NCBI GenBank assembly: GCA_903845155.1 | Contig: CAIMWN010000259.1 | Location: 1-44,767, forward strand | Reading direction: 5' to 3' | Source: Oligoflexia bacterium | Lineage (GTDB): Bacteria; Bdellovibrionota; UBA1018; CAIMNF01 | DNA: 44,767 nucleotides | In this document: positions 8,208 through 16,352 of the stretch, in pieces | How the letters are laid out: the number at the start of each line of letters is the position of its first letter | How positions within the stretch are numbered: position 1 is the stretch's first letter | Notes under the pieces: model-generated | Databases searched by the model: none | Seen by the model: only the letters and a program-made list of their open reading frames with translations | Told to the model about the DNA's origin: nothing | Made by a program: the position numbers and the translations under genes

Positions 8208-9341
8208 TTGGGAATTCAAACCATAAAAAATGAACGCGCCCTTCAAATTAAGTTTTCCCAATTCACATTGGTTTTTGTTTTTATCCCTCATCAGCCCGAG
8301 GTAGTACTCCTCGAGGGGGATACGGTACTTGCATCCACCAAGAATGAAAGTAACTTCACTTTTCCTACTGGAAGAACTGTGACGGAAGACCTTTTGAAAA
8401 AAATACCGTTTCGAAAGGAATGGATTCAATCGATCGCCACCTACGCCACTCTTTGGATGCGGGCTCAAGACGAACAGGCGCTTGGCCTTAGGAAACAGGC
8501 CATTGCGAAACACTTAGAGCATCAACGAAAGTCTTTTCAGAAAAAAATCAAATCGCTCCGGGCGGAAAGTGAACAAAATGAGTTGGAGCCTGACTGGAAT
8601 TATTACGGTTCGCTCTTGCAAATTCATTTTCATTCTCAACCAAAAGCGATTAAAGACGAAGGACACTTTTATTACGAGCTCATGGATTTCGAAAAGGACG
8701 AAAAGATACTGGTTCCCGTTGATTCTAAGTTAAACTTGAAACAACAGCTCGAGCGTTACTTTCATTTAGCAAAACGAAATAAGACAAGAACGTTTGAAAC
8801 CAGCACCAGGATTGCTGCACTCGAGGAGAAACTCACCCACACACTCAAAGCGCAAACACGCCTCACCGAAGCCACTGAAATCAGCGCCCTCCTCGCTCTC
8901 GAAAAAGAACTCAGACTGGTGGAGCAATCGTTTTCTCACTCCATCAAGGAACAAAAAAAATTAGTTCACTTCTCTGGCAAGCAATATCAGTCAGAAGAGG
9001 GCCTCACCATTTTGTCGGGGAAAAATTTGAATGAAAATTTAGAACTCACTTTTAAAATTGCAAAAGGTAACGACATTTGGCTTCATGTAAAGGGCCGCCC
9101 GGGATCACATACCATCATCCTTTTACCACCCGGCAAAAGCGCCTCACTTGAAACCCTACTCGATGCCGCACACGCATGCATTTTACATAGCGGAGGCAAA
9201 GACTGGGGAAAAACGGAGGTCGATTACACCTTTAGAAAACATGTGAAAAAGGTGAAAAACCAAACCGAAGTCATCTACACCCACAATAAAACACTCATGG
9301 TAACGCTTGACCCTGCTCGGATGAAACGGCTCTTCCAATAG
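8208..9341 (+). CDS. NFACT-domain protein, C-terminal piece (rest of NFACT-N, coiled coil, NFACT-R)
   Basis: 377 residues in the same frame as the preceding piece, opening with a TTG two bases after... strictly three bases beyond the TAA (stop 8202-8204, TTG 8208-8210). It contains the remainder of NFACT-N, a charged helical coiled-coil region (about 85-260, e.g. KQAIAKHLEHQRKSFQKK), and a C-terminal NFACT-R/DUF814 domain with KGNDIWLHVKGRPGSH and a late RKHVKKVKNQ segment. NFACT proteins bind tRNA and the large ribosomal subunit; RqcH members drive alanine tailing of stalled chains. If the TAA is real, this part could be made only by reinitiation (a GGGG at 8195-8198 lies upstream of the TTG) or by readthrough. 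Otherwise the gene is dead. The NFACT-R end shows no further damage, so inactivation, if any, is recent. Confidence 0.75.
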   Translation: MGIQTIKNERALQIKFSQFTLVFVFIPHQPEVVLLEGDTVLASTKNESNFTFPTGRTVTEDLLKKIPFRKEWIQSIATYATLWMRAQDEQALGLRKQAIAKHLEHQRKSFQKKIKSLRAESEQNELEPDWNYYGSLLQIHFHSQPKAIKDEGHFYYELMDFEKDEKILVPVDSKLNLKQQLERYFHLAKRNKTRTFETSTRIAALEEKLTHTLKAQTRLTEATEISALLALEKELRLVEQSFSHSIKEQKKLVHFSGKQYQSEEGLTILSGKNLNENLELTFKIAKGNDIWLHVKGRPGSHTIILLPPGKSASLETLLDAAHACILHSGGKDWGKTEVDYTFRKHVKKVKNQTEVIYTHNKTLMVTLDPARMKRLFQ

Positions 9342-9377
9342 GTCGGGCCCACCTTTTGGTTTAGCAATGCGTTATCA

Positions 9378-11042
9378 TTAGTTTGCTTGATGATAAACTT
9401 GTCCGCACAGGGCGACTAAACCGGCGTCACCGTTAGGCGAGTTCATGCAAGTGGTTAGAATAGAACTATAAGTTTGAACGTCTGAGTGATACTGAATTGC
9501 TTTCACCGTTGCGATTTGCACGCTGAGCTTACTATCATTCATGGCAAATTCAATGAGTGACTTGCTACTCTCTGATTGAACGAAGCGTAACGCAAAAGCC
9601 GCTTTTTCACGAACGGATTCATTGTCTGAATGGAGGTCTTGCTCCAAATACGGTAAGAAGTGCGCGTCGCCACTGTTCCCAATTGCATCAATCATCGCTA
9701 GTTTGTCGCTAGGATTACTTGCCGATTGCACCACTGACTCCAGTTTACTTTGAAGGGTTTCATCAAATTCTTTTTTCAGCGAAGATCCCGCTGCAAAAGC
9801 GGCATTGGTAGCTAAATCGGAATCAGTTGCTGTATGATCCATTAACTGAGTGAGAAGTTGTTTTGAGTCAGTGGTCAGTATTGCGGCCGTCGTGGTCAAT
9901 GAACTTAAGATAGTATGGCAATAATCTCTGGTTGCTTCATTCTTTAAAAGATCGGCAAATAGGCTCACTAAGGCCTTTTGCGAGTCTGCTGAACCTTCTG
10001 TTGCCAAAAGGCCAATTCCTAAATTCACGGAAGCTGTGTCCAAATGGGAAAGGATCCAATCTTTCAAATTCGCAATCGCCACCGAATCATTCTTCAATGC
10101 TTTCAATGCGTCGTGAAAGAGCGCCACTTGTTCTTTTGAAGTGAGGTGGGAAACCGCGTGAAAGCGTGGAGCAACCGTGCTCCAGGCAGGTTTCTTAGTC
10201 GAAGCACTAGGATCAATCGTCAGTTGATCATCTACAAGAGAAAGTGTTCCGGATTGAGTAATCCGAGAGGCAGCAGTCGCTTTCATTTTCATGAGTTTGT
10301 ATTCAGATACAGTTCTAATCCCTGAATCCTTGATACTTTTCATCTGAGTCTCTTCGCTACCCTCTACCTTCATCACTGTTCCATTTTTCGGATCAAGCCA
10401 TAGCACATGCTTTGAACGGACTAACTCAACCGGTGACGCCAGTGAAGTGAGATATTTTATTTTTTGTTTGAGGATTTTATCTGTCTCAACACTTTTCTCT
10501 TCCTTAAATTGAGCTACATATTTACCAGTCGTATCCTCGGTAGAGTAAAACGAGTAAAGAGAAACCAAGTCCTTGAGAAACGAAACCTCTTCTTGCTGCT
10601 CAGGTGTTTTAGTCAAGGGCGCCCTAAAAGAGGTCATTTTTCCGTTAGAATCGAACAAAGCTTCAACATAAAGGGATGAGACCAATTTAGGTTGATTAAT
10701 CTCAAACGAGAAGCGTGCCATGCGCGGATTTTTTTTCTGCCACTCGATCAGCATTCGACCTGAGTAAGCAAGGTCCACCATATTTTTAATGGGCGAAACT
10801 GCTTTTGAGTCGTCGCTCACTAAATCAGCTGTAACTCTCCGTTCAAAAGTGTACATCTCTGTACCATCACCCGCACGAATGGATGTATTCGGAATTTCAG
10901 TTTTACCTTCGCTTTGGCTAACGGCCGCAATACTCGCGAGATCGCGTTCAACATGAGGTTTTGACTTTTTCAACCCTACCGCAATAGCCATTACAAAAAT
11001 CGCTGTGTAAAGAATTCTAACCGTGGTTAATTGAGAGCGCAT
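9378..11042 (-). CDS. Membrane-anchored HEAT-repeat protein resembling the N-terminal module of large lipid transfer proteins
   Basis: 554 residues. An N-terminal hydrophobic segment (VRILYTAIFVMAIAVGL) acts as a signal anchor or uncleaved signal. Residues about 60-260 are predicted beta-rich (MYTFERRVTADL, later HVLWLDPKNGTVMKVEGSEE). The C-terminal half is helical: repeats of paired helices with HEAT character, including IGNSGDAHFLPYLEQDL and VREKAAFALRFVQ. The order beta sheet then helical repeats, and phrases like 'aiGNsGd...R..AafALR', recall the vitellogenin/MTP N-terminal region. That is my reading of pattern, not a search result; a plain HEAT-repeat exported protein is the conservative call. 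Its start overlaps the end of the upstream gene by 16 bases, so the two are coupled. Confidence 0.75.
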   Translation of the reverse strand: MRSQLTTVRILYTAIFVMAIAVGLKKSKPHVERDLASIAAVSQSEGKTEIPNTSIRAGDGTEMYTFERRVTADLVSDDSKAVSPIKNMVDLAYSGRMLIEWQKKNPRMARFSFEINQPKLVSSLYVEALFDSNGKMTSFRAPLTKTPEQQEEVSFLKDLVSLYSFYSTEDTTGKYVAQFKEEKSVETDKILKQKIKYLTSLASPVELVRSKHVLWLDPKNGTVMKVEGSEETQMKSIKDSGIRTVSEYKLMKMKATAASRITQSGTLSLVDDQLTIDPSASTKKPAWSTVAPRFHAVSHLTSKEQVALFHDALKALKNDSVAIANLKDWILSHLDTASVNLGIGLLATEGSADSQKALVSLFADLLKNEATRDYCHTILSSLTTTAAILTTDSKQLLTQLMDHTATDSDLATNAAFAAGSSLKKEFDETLQSKLESVVQSASNPSDKLAMIDAIGNSGDAHFLPYLEQDLHSDNESVREKAAFALRFVQSESSKSLIEFAMNDSKLSVQIATVKAIQYHSDVQTYSSILTTCMNSPNGDAGLVALCGQVYHQAN

Positions 11043-11794
11043 GTATCACTCCCAAAGGCGAAGCACTTTCCATTCCATTTGAACAAATCTTTGCTCCACC
11101 ACCGTTTCCAACTTCCAAATATTAATTTACTGTCCACAAAGGCATACACATCTCCACTCAAAAGAGTGACTTTGCCACCATAAGTAAGAATAGGCGGTAT
11201 TTGATAATAGAGTTGAGCAGCAACGGTTGTCAGCCCATTAATTACTTCAACACTTCCACCCACTCCTGCTCGGACGAAAAGTAAAGTCGCCGAACCTTCT
11301 ACAAAGGCAGCAGCCGCAGCGTTGGCACTCAGGGATGCCATCAAACTTGAATCATTGAGCGGATATGCCACACCTGGAGTAAGACTCGCTTGAATATTGG
11401 CTTGCATATCCACCCCTGCAACCACTTGCAATATGAGAGGACCAACGGGATAAGCCAGCACGGGAAAGGCAATTCGAAGTGGCGCGATGCCACCGGTGTA
11501 GGTGTAACTTCCCTTAGAAAATTTAGCAGTACCATTCCAAACACGCATGCCCGCAACATAAAGGGTCGCTTCAGGTTGAGTCGTATACTGGGTGCTCGCA
11601 TCGAGAAGTGTCTTCATGCCTCCCAAGAATTGAAGTTGAGTAAGGGAGCTGACGCCGTTTTGAGCTGGCGTCACCTGTGAGCCATTGCTCACCGTGAGCG
11701 TCTGCCCCATCAGCTTTGATGTAGCAGTTGCCGTTTGGCTTATCGCCAAGTTGGTTTGAGCGGAGAAAATAAGAGCAATAATAGACACAATCAT
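11027..11794 (-). CDS. Exported beta-rich hypothetical protein
   Basis: 255 residues. The ATG at 11794 is preferred over an in-frame start at 11845 because AAAGGTG lies just upstream and the protein then opens directly with a signal peptide (MIVSIIALIFSAQTNLAIS). The 11845 start would also translate through a perfect hairpin. The mature protein is rich in Ala, Ser, Thr, Gly and Val with alternating hydrophobicity, and ends with Trp-rich KRWWSKDLFKW and two cysteines (KCFAFGSDTC) that could pair. No family was recognised. It is the first gene of a two-gene unit with the HEAT/lipid-transfer-like protein, whose start it overlaps, so the two products probably work together in the envelope. Confidence 0.72.
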   Translation of the reverse strand: MIVSIIALIFSAQTNLAISQTATATSKLMGQTLTVSNGSQVTPAQNGVSSLTQLQFLGGMKTLLDASTQYTTQPEATLYVAGMRVWNGTAKFSKGSYTYTGGIAPLRIAFPVLAYPVGPLILQVVAGVDMQANIQASLTPGVAYPLNDSSLMASLSANAAAAAFVEGSATLLFVRAGVGGSVEVINGLTTVAAQLYYQIPPILTYGGKVTLLSGDVYAFVDSKLIFGSWKRWWSKDLFKWNGKCFAFGSDTCALN

Positions 11795-11806
11795 GGGCAC
11801 ACCTTT

Positions 11807-11833
11807 AATAGTAAACAAAAACTGTTTACTATT
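11807..11833 (-). promoter_or_regulatory. Perfect 10-bp inverted repeat just upstream of the exported-protein gene
   Basis: AATAGTAAAC (11807-11816) is matched exactly by its reverse complement at 11824-11833 around a 7-base AT-rich loop. On the coding (minus) strand it ends immediately before the AAAGGTG ribosome site of the gene starting at 11794. It could be an mRNA hairpin affecting initiation or a dimeric repressor operator. The sequence alone does not decide. Confidence 0.55.
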
Positions 11834-12065
11834 CCTTTTCGGCACCCCGTTTGATTACTTGACTAGAATACTACATTTATTTCTCTGGCGCTAGCGCATT
11901 GCGTTATTTTTCTTGCCCTTAGACAATCTCACCGAGATCATTTTGGATTTTCTATTTCAATTCCTGAAAAGAAATCTGGTGACAGAGCGACCTGCATCGT
12001 AGCTCGTAGACTTTTTCATTGATTTAATTTATGACGCAGGCCTCAGTACTCAGTTGTCGGAGACC
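11834..12065. other. Intergenic region with a 10-bp GC-rich palindrome
   Basis: Gene-free stretch between the exported-protein gene and the nucleotidyltransferase stop. The only structure seen is the perfect palindrome GCGCTAGCGC at 11888-11897. On the minus strand a TATTCT near 11863-11868 could be a -10 element, but no matching -35 at a suitable distance was found. No small open reading frame with a credible start was seen. Confidence 0.4.
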
Positions 12066-13361
12066 TTATTTCACGAAATGCTTGAGAACATAATCGAGCG
12101 CAGCCTCGTTGGTGGTGAGCTTCCCTTCCAGGGTCAAATCTTCGATCACGCTCAATATTTCAGTGAAGTGCCGACCTGGACTCATGCCAAGCTTCACCAG
12201 ATCATCGCCCGTTACGAGTGGTTTCAGAGCGAACTTTCGTTTTGATTCGGCGTAAATAGAACGAACAAATTCTAGGCCCGCCACATTGCCATCAAAGGCA
12301 ACCGCATCCAATTCATGAAAGCGCATCAGAAGTTCGAAATAAGGTTCACGCATCCAACGAAGCAAGGTTGCCTCACGCATGGAGAAAACATCTCTGAACT
12401 TGGGAGTTTCACGAACCAAGTATGTCATTTGCTCAAGTGACTCATGCGAGAGCTTCAACCTCGTCGCAATTTTTCTTGCTTCTAAATCTCGATTCTCAAT
12501 AGCAAGAAGTCGGAGGGTGGGCAGAAAAATCAACGCCCAGTAAAAAGAGATCGGCTCTGCATGTATGTTTGCGCCTAGACTTGAAAGTGCACGAAGAGTT
12601 TGCTCCCACACTTTCTTTTGCTCTAATCTTGCCACTGAAATCTCGGGTAAAACATTTTCCATCAAGCCCAATTGATCAAGTTCAATCAATGCCTGACGAC
12701 AGCTCGCGTGCATGAGCATTTTTTCAAGCTCATCGCGTACCCTCTCAATACTTACTTTTCTGATCAGAGGTGCGGCTGCTTTGATCGCTTCTAAGGTTTC
12801 CTTCTCGATATGAAAACCAAAACGGGCAGAAAATCTTACAGCACGGAGTAGCCGCAAAGCATCTTCCTTGAACCGCTCCTGGGGAGCACCTACGGCCTTG
12901 AGTTTTTTAGACTTTAAATCGTCAAGGCCTCCGTAAAAGTCGAGTATTTGCGAAGTTTTTAAATCGAAATACAGTGCGTTCACGGTGAAGTCTCGCCTTG
13001 ATGCATCCGACTTCACATCACTGAACTCCACCCGGGTGGGATGGCGATGGTCTTGATATCCGGACTCTTTTCTAAAGGTGGCAATTTCCAATTCGTAACC
13101 AGTTTCAAAAATCACTTTCATCACACCAAAAGCTCTGCCAATTGAAACTACCTTTGAAAACAGTTTTTCTATGTCCTCGGGTACTGCATTTGTCGCGATG
13201 TCGTAATCCTTAATCACGTGGCCACGAAGAAAATCCCGAACGCAGCCACCAACCAAGTAAGCTTCGAAGCCTGCATCGTAAAGAGTCGTAAGTGCCGTTC
13301 TTACCTCTTGAGGAGGCGAAAAGGGTTTATCAATCCGCGTCCACATCGAGATTTTTTCCAT
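12066..13361 (-). CDS. CCA tRNA nucleotidyltransferase / poly(A) polymerase family (class II)
   Basis: 431-residue template-independent nucleotidyltransferase, adding CCA ends to tRNA or poly(A) to RNA. Motif A is LVGGCVRDFLRG (36-47), with the two catalytic Asp in KDYDIAT (Asp52 and Asp54). Then come IATFRKESGYQDHRHP, RRDFTVNALYFD, the DLKSKKLKAVG segment and RFKEDALRLLRAVRFSARFGF, followed by a helical C-terminal RNA-binding part. The two functions cannot be separated reliably from these motifs; the absence of a long basic tail leans slightly to CCA addition. The start is 13361 or the ATG at 13346. Either way it overlaps the upstream gene (17-32 bases), so it is coupled to the ftsK operon. 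Confidence 0.87.
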   Translation of the reverse strand: MEKISMWTRIDKPFSPPQEVRTALTTLYDAGFEAYLVGGCVRDFLRGHVIKDYDIATNAVPEDIEKLFSKVVSIGRAFGVMKVIFETGYELEIATFRKESGYQDHRHPTRVEFSDVKSDASRRDFTVNALYFDLKTSQILDFYGGLDDLKSKKLKAVGAPQERFKEDALRLLRAVRFSARFGFHIEKETLEAIKAAAPLIRKVSIERVRDELEKMLMHASCRQALIELDQLGLMENVLPEISVARLEQKKVWEQTLRALSSLGANIHAEPISFYWALIFLPTLRLLAIENRDLEARKIATRLKLSHESLEQMTYLVRETPKFRDVFSMREATLLRWMREPYFELLMRFHELDAVAFDGNVAGLEFVRSIYAESKRKFALKPLVTGDDLVKLGMSPGRHFTEILSVIEDLTLEGKLTTNEAALDYVLKHFVK

Positions 13362-13749
13362 TCTTTTTATAAATACTTTTAGTGTCTGATTTCAGGAGAG
13401 GTTGAAACCGATTCATCGCCCGCGAGCCCTGCACTACTGAATTATTCACATTACTTTTGTTCGACGAAGCCGTTGACTGTGTTCCTCTTTTTGCTTTCTT
13501 AGCAGGAACTTGCTCTATTGGTTTTTCTTCTTCTGCAGGAGCACTTTCATCAGGTTCTTCTTCATAATCGATTTCATAGCCGCTATCCGCGCCCTCTGGC
13601 TCACTTGCCTTTTCAGGAACGGCGCTAGGGGCGGCAACAGGTGCCTGAGTTGCTACGGGGGCAACTCCAGGTTGTTCTGCATGTGATGACTGAATCACTA
13701 AATACATTAACAAATAAAAAAAAGATCCAGTCAGTAAACCTAATTTCAC
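13330..13749 (-). CDS. Exported acidic low-complexity protein
   Basis: 139 residues with a signal peptide (MKLGLLTGSFFYLLMYLVIQSSHA). It then has an Ala/Pro/Val linker, an acidic stretch (YEIDYEEEPDESAPAEEE) and a basic Ser/Asn-rich tail. It looks intrinsically disordered and has no recognised domain. The ATG overlaps the ftsK stop by 4 bases (13746-13749), and its own 3' end overlaps the nucleotidyltransferase start, so it is firmly embedded in an operon and is likely real despite its low complexity. A cell-envelope or division-linked role is only suggested by position. Confidence 0.7.
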   Translation of the reverse strand: MKLGLLTGSFFYLLMYLVIQSSHAEQPGVAPVATQAPVAAPSAVPEKASEPEGADSGYEIDYEEEPDESAPAEEEKPIEQVPAKKAKRGTQSTASSNKSNVNNSVVQGSRAMNRFQPLLKSDTKSIYKKNGKNLDVDAD

Positions 13750-16247
13750 GGAAGCAATATCTCTCTCGGTTTTGCGCCATCGGCAGGTCCAACAATGCCC
13801 TTTGACTCCATTGCTTCAATCAAGCGAGCGGCGCGGTTATACCCAATTTGCAAACGGCGTTGCAAAAAACTTGCGGATGCAGTTTTTGAATTTCTGACAA
13901 TCTCAAGCGCTTCTTCCCATAAGGCATCTTGGTCGTCATCAAACCCAGCCTCTCCCGCAGCTTCTTCAGGATCGATCAAAATTTCATTGCGATAGTGTGG
14001 TTTCCCTTGTTCGCGCAAAAAATCAGTCACCTTGTTCAGTTCATTATCATCAATAAATGCACCCTGAAGACGAATGGGTTCACCGGTTCCAGGAGGGATA
14101 AACAACATATCACCTTGCCCGAGCAAGCGCTCAGCACCTGGACGATCTAAAATCGTGCGCGAGTCAATTTGGGAAGCAAGTGAGAACGAGCAGCGTGTAG
14201 GCATGTTCGCTTTAATGAGTCCTGTAATGACATCAGTAGATGGCCGTTGAGTAGCGATCACTAAGTGAATTCCGGCAGCGCGCGCTTTTTGCGCAATCCG
14301 AGCAATCGAGGTCTCGACTTCCTTTTTTACGGTCATCATGAGATCGGCGAGCTCATCAATAATAATCACGGTGTAGGGAAGTTTTCCAATGAGAGGGGCG
14401 CCCGATTCATCCTTATCAAAAACTTCAATCCAATCACCACCGGTGATCATAATTTTAGCTTCTTGCTGACTCAAGGCTTCGGCTTGTAAAATATCTGCCA
14501 TCGTTTCTGCACCCAGTGCTTCCACTTTTTCGTTGTATCCCTGCAGATTCTTTACTCCTGCCGCCTCGAGAACTCGGTAACGGCGATCCATTTCACGCAC
14601 GGCCCATTTCAGAGCACTGGATGCGTTCTTCGGATCATCTACCACTGGCAAAAGCAAATGTGGAATATCGTGGTAAAAACTGAATTCAATAAACTTTGGA
14701 TCGACTAAAATTAAGCGAAGCTCATCCGGCGTGAAACGATAAAGGAGCGAACAAATCAATCCATTCATGAATACTGATTTTCCTGAACCAGTTTGCCCTG
14801 ACACCAAGAGATGTGGCATTTTTGCAAGATCGGCGAAAATCACTTGGCCTGAAATATCCTTACCCATTACCACTGGTATTTGGTAGCGAGGATTTTGGAA
14901 CTCACCCGTTTGCAAAAACTCACGTAATAAAACTTGCTCACGATTCTCACTGGGAATCTCAATCCCGACCACAGCCTTTCCAGGCAATGGAGCTAAGATC
15001 CGTACCGACTTAGAAGAGAGCGCCATTGATAAATCCTCAACTAAGCCTGAAATACGAGAAACCTTAATTCCGGGACCTGGCTTAAATTCATAAAGCGTAA
15101 TCACCGGACCAACTCGCATCGCAGTGACTTCTCCATCAATCCCAAATTCAGCAAGCTTGTCTGAAACCACATGCGCGCGCTCGGTTAAGCGATCACGATC
15201 AATCGCGGTTTCAACTTTGGTCACTTTTCTTAAAAAATCAATGATCGGAAGTTTCCAGCGGCCGCGTTTTTTATCGAATTTGAATTTTGTTTTTTCACCT
15301 TCAGGTACACTCACCGCTTTTTCAATTACAGGCCCCTGATTGAATAAATTAGTCTGACGGGCTTTTTTCAATTCGGTGATCGAAACTACACTTTGCGGCA
15401 CTTCCTCACTCAAATCTTCAACATGGTTTTCAGAGGTAGCGCCAGCATGTTCGGCAATCATCGAAGCTTCAGTTGCACCTTCTGGTACTTTCTTTCCCTT
15501 CGATGACGTGACGGTAATTTCTTTACCAGTCATCTCATGAACAATGGCTGCTTTCGCTTCAATACGGGCCACACGATAGGCTTCAGCCCGCTCTTTAATT
15601 TGATCAAAACTTTTCTTCGCTTGAACACCAATAAATTGCGCAAGCTTATTGAGCAGGATTGCGGAGTAGTAAGCCGCATAAGTCACTGCTAAACGGGCGA
15701 AGCGATAAGCAATCACACCGCTTGCACGAATGAACACCGAGAGAAAATGTGAAACGCCGATCGGAGTGGAAATGACGAGCGAAGAAAAGAAAATAGCGAG
15801 TGACACAATCGATGCACCAGTGCGATTCAACATTTGTTCCATCGGCACGGAAAGCCAGGCTCCGAAAATACCGCCGGTCAAAAACTCCCCTTGCGACCAA
15901 TGCCAGACTTTCCAATGAATAGACAAAAACACCGTCAAGGAGATGACGCTAACACTTAACCCTGCGAGTGAAGAAAGTGCGCGCGCGATCCCTTCTTTTG
16001 AATGGGTTTGTGCTGCGACGAATAAAAATCCAACTGGAATCAAAAATGCGGCCATTCCAAAGAACTGTAAAAACAGTGCCGAGAGGGAGGCGCCCACTCT
16101 CCCGCAGGCGTTCAAAACTGGTTCAGTGGATTGGGTAAAAAACGAAGAATCCTGCGAATGGTAGCTAAAAATCGCTATCCACATGAAGAGTGCGAAAGCA
16201 GTAATGGTGATGGTGCCGAGCTCGATGCTTAATCCTTTTTTAGCCAA
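13746..16247 (-). CDS. ftsK: DNA translocase FtsK/SpoIIIE
   Basis: 833-residue membrane-anchored DNA motor that clears chromosome termini through the division septum. The N-terminal 200 residues contain four or so membrane segments. A short linker (about 205-330) is followed by the alpha/beta motor, with Walker A GQTGSGKS (484-491) and Walker B VIIIDE (627-632). The C-terminal winged-helix gamma domain (about 774-833, FLQRRLQIGYNRAARLIEAM) should read KOPS-like sites. An insert around 575-615 lies between the Walker motifs. The start is TTG at 16247, supported by a strong AGGAGG at 16253-16258 and by the hydrophobic N-terminus. It is the first gene of an operon with the acidic exported protein and the nucleotidyltransferase. 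Confidence 0.95.
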   Translation of the reverse strand: MAKKGLSIELGTITITAFALFMWIAIFSYHSQDSSFFTQSTEPVLNACGRVGASLSALFLQFFGMAAFLIPVGFLFVAAQTHSKEGIARALSSLAGLSVSVISLTVFLSIHWKVWHWSQGEFLTGGIFGAWLSVPMEQMLNRTGASIVSLAIFFSSLVISTPIGVSHFLSVFIRASGVIAYRFARLAVTYAAYYSAILLNKLAQFIGVQAKKSFDQIKERAEAYRVARIEAKAAIVHEMTGKEITVTSSKGKKVPEGATEASMIAEHAGATSENHVEDLSEEVPQSVVSITELKKARQTNLFNQGPVIEKAVSVPEGEKTKFKFDKKRGRWKLPIIDFLRKVTKVETAIDRDRLTERAHVVSDKLAEFGIDGEVTAMRVGPVITLYEFKPGPGIKVSRISGLVEDLSMALSSKSVRILAPLPGKAVVGIEIPSENREQVLLREFLQTGEFQNPRYQIPVVMGKDISGQVIFADLAKMPHLLVSGQTGSGKSVFMNGLICSLLYRFTPDELRLILVDPKFIEFSFYHDIPHLLLPVVDDPKNASSALKWAVREMDRRYRVLEAAGVKNLQGYNEKVEALGAETMADILQAEALSQQEAKIMITGGDWIEVFDKDESGAPLIGKLPYTVIIIDELADLMMTVKKEVETSIARIAQKARAAGIHLVIATQRPSTDVITGLIKANMPTRCSFSLASQIDSRTILDRPGAERLLGQGDMLFIPPGTGEPIRLQGAFIDDNELNKVTDFLREQGKPHYRNEILIDPEEAAGEAGFDDDQDALWEEALEIVRNSKTASASFLQRRLQIGYNRAARLIEAMESKGIVGPADGAKPREILLP

Positions 16248-16252
16248 AATAC

Positions 16253-16311
16253 CCTCCTGGTAAGAGACGTTCTATTACTCAGAGTATACCTAATTTTTGG
16301 CGCTAATTCAA
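16253..16311 (-). promoter_or_regulatory. Sigma70-type promoter and strong ribosome site of ftsK
   Basis: On the minus strand, TTGAAT (16306-16311) and TATACT (16283-16288) are separated by exactly 17 bases, close to the housekeeping consensus. Transcription would begin near 16276. AGGAGG (16253-16258) then precedes the TTG start at 16247, and the strong ribosome site probably compensates for the rare start codon. Confidence 0.75.
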
Positions 16312-16352
16312 CGAATCGAATGGGGGCCGCTCAGGTGATCGAACGCCCCTCT

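Noticed and set aside
11390-11680. A 96-codon plus-strand frame opposite the exported protein gene
   Set aside because: It is antisense to a gene with a signal peptide and a good ribosome site, and shows no recognisable product.
13330-13749. Low-complexity acidic frame as a possible artefact
   Set aside because: Rejected as artefact and kept as a gene: it has a signal peptide, a 4-base overlap with ftsK and an overlap with the next gene, all typical of a real operon member.
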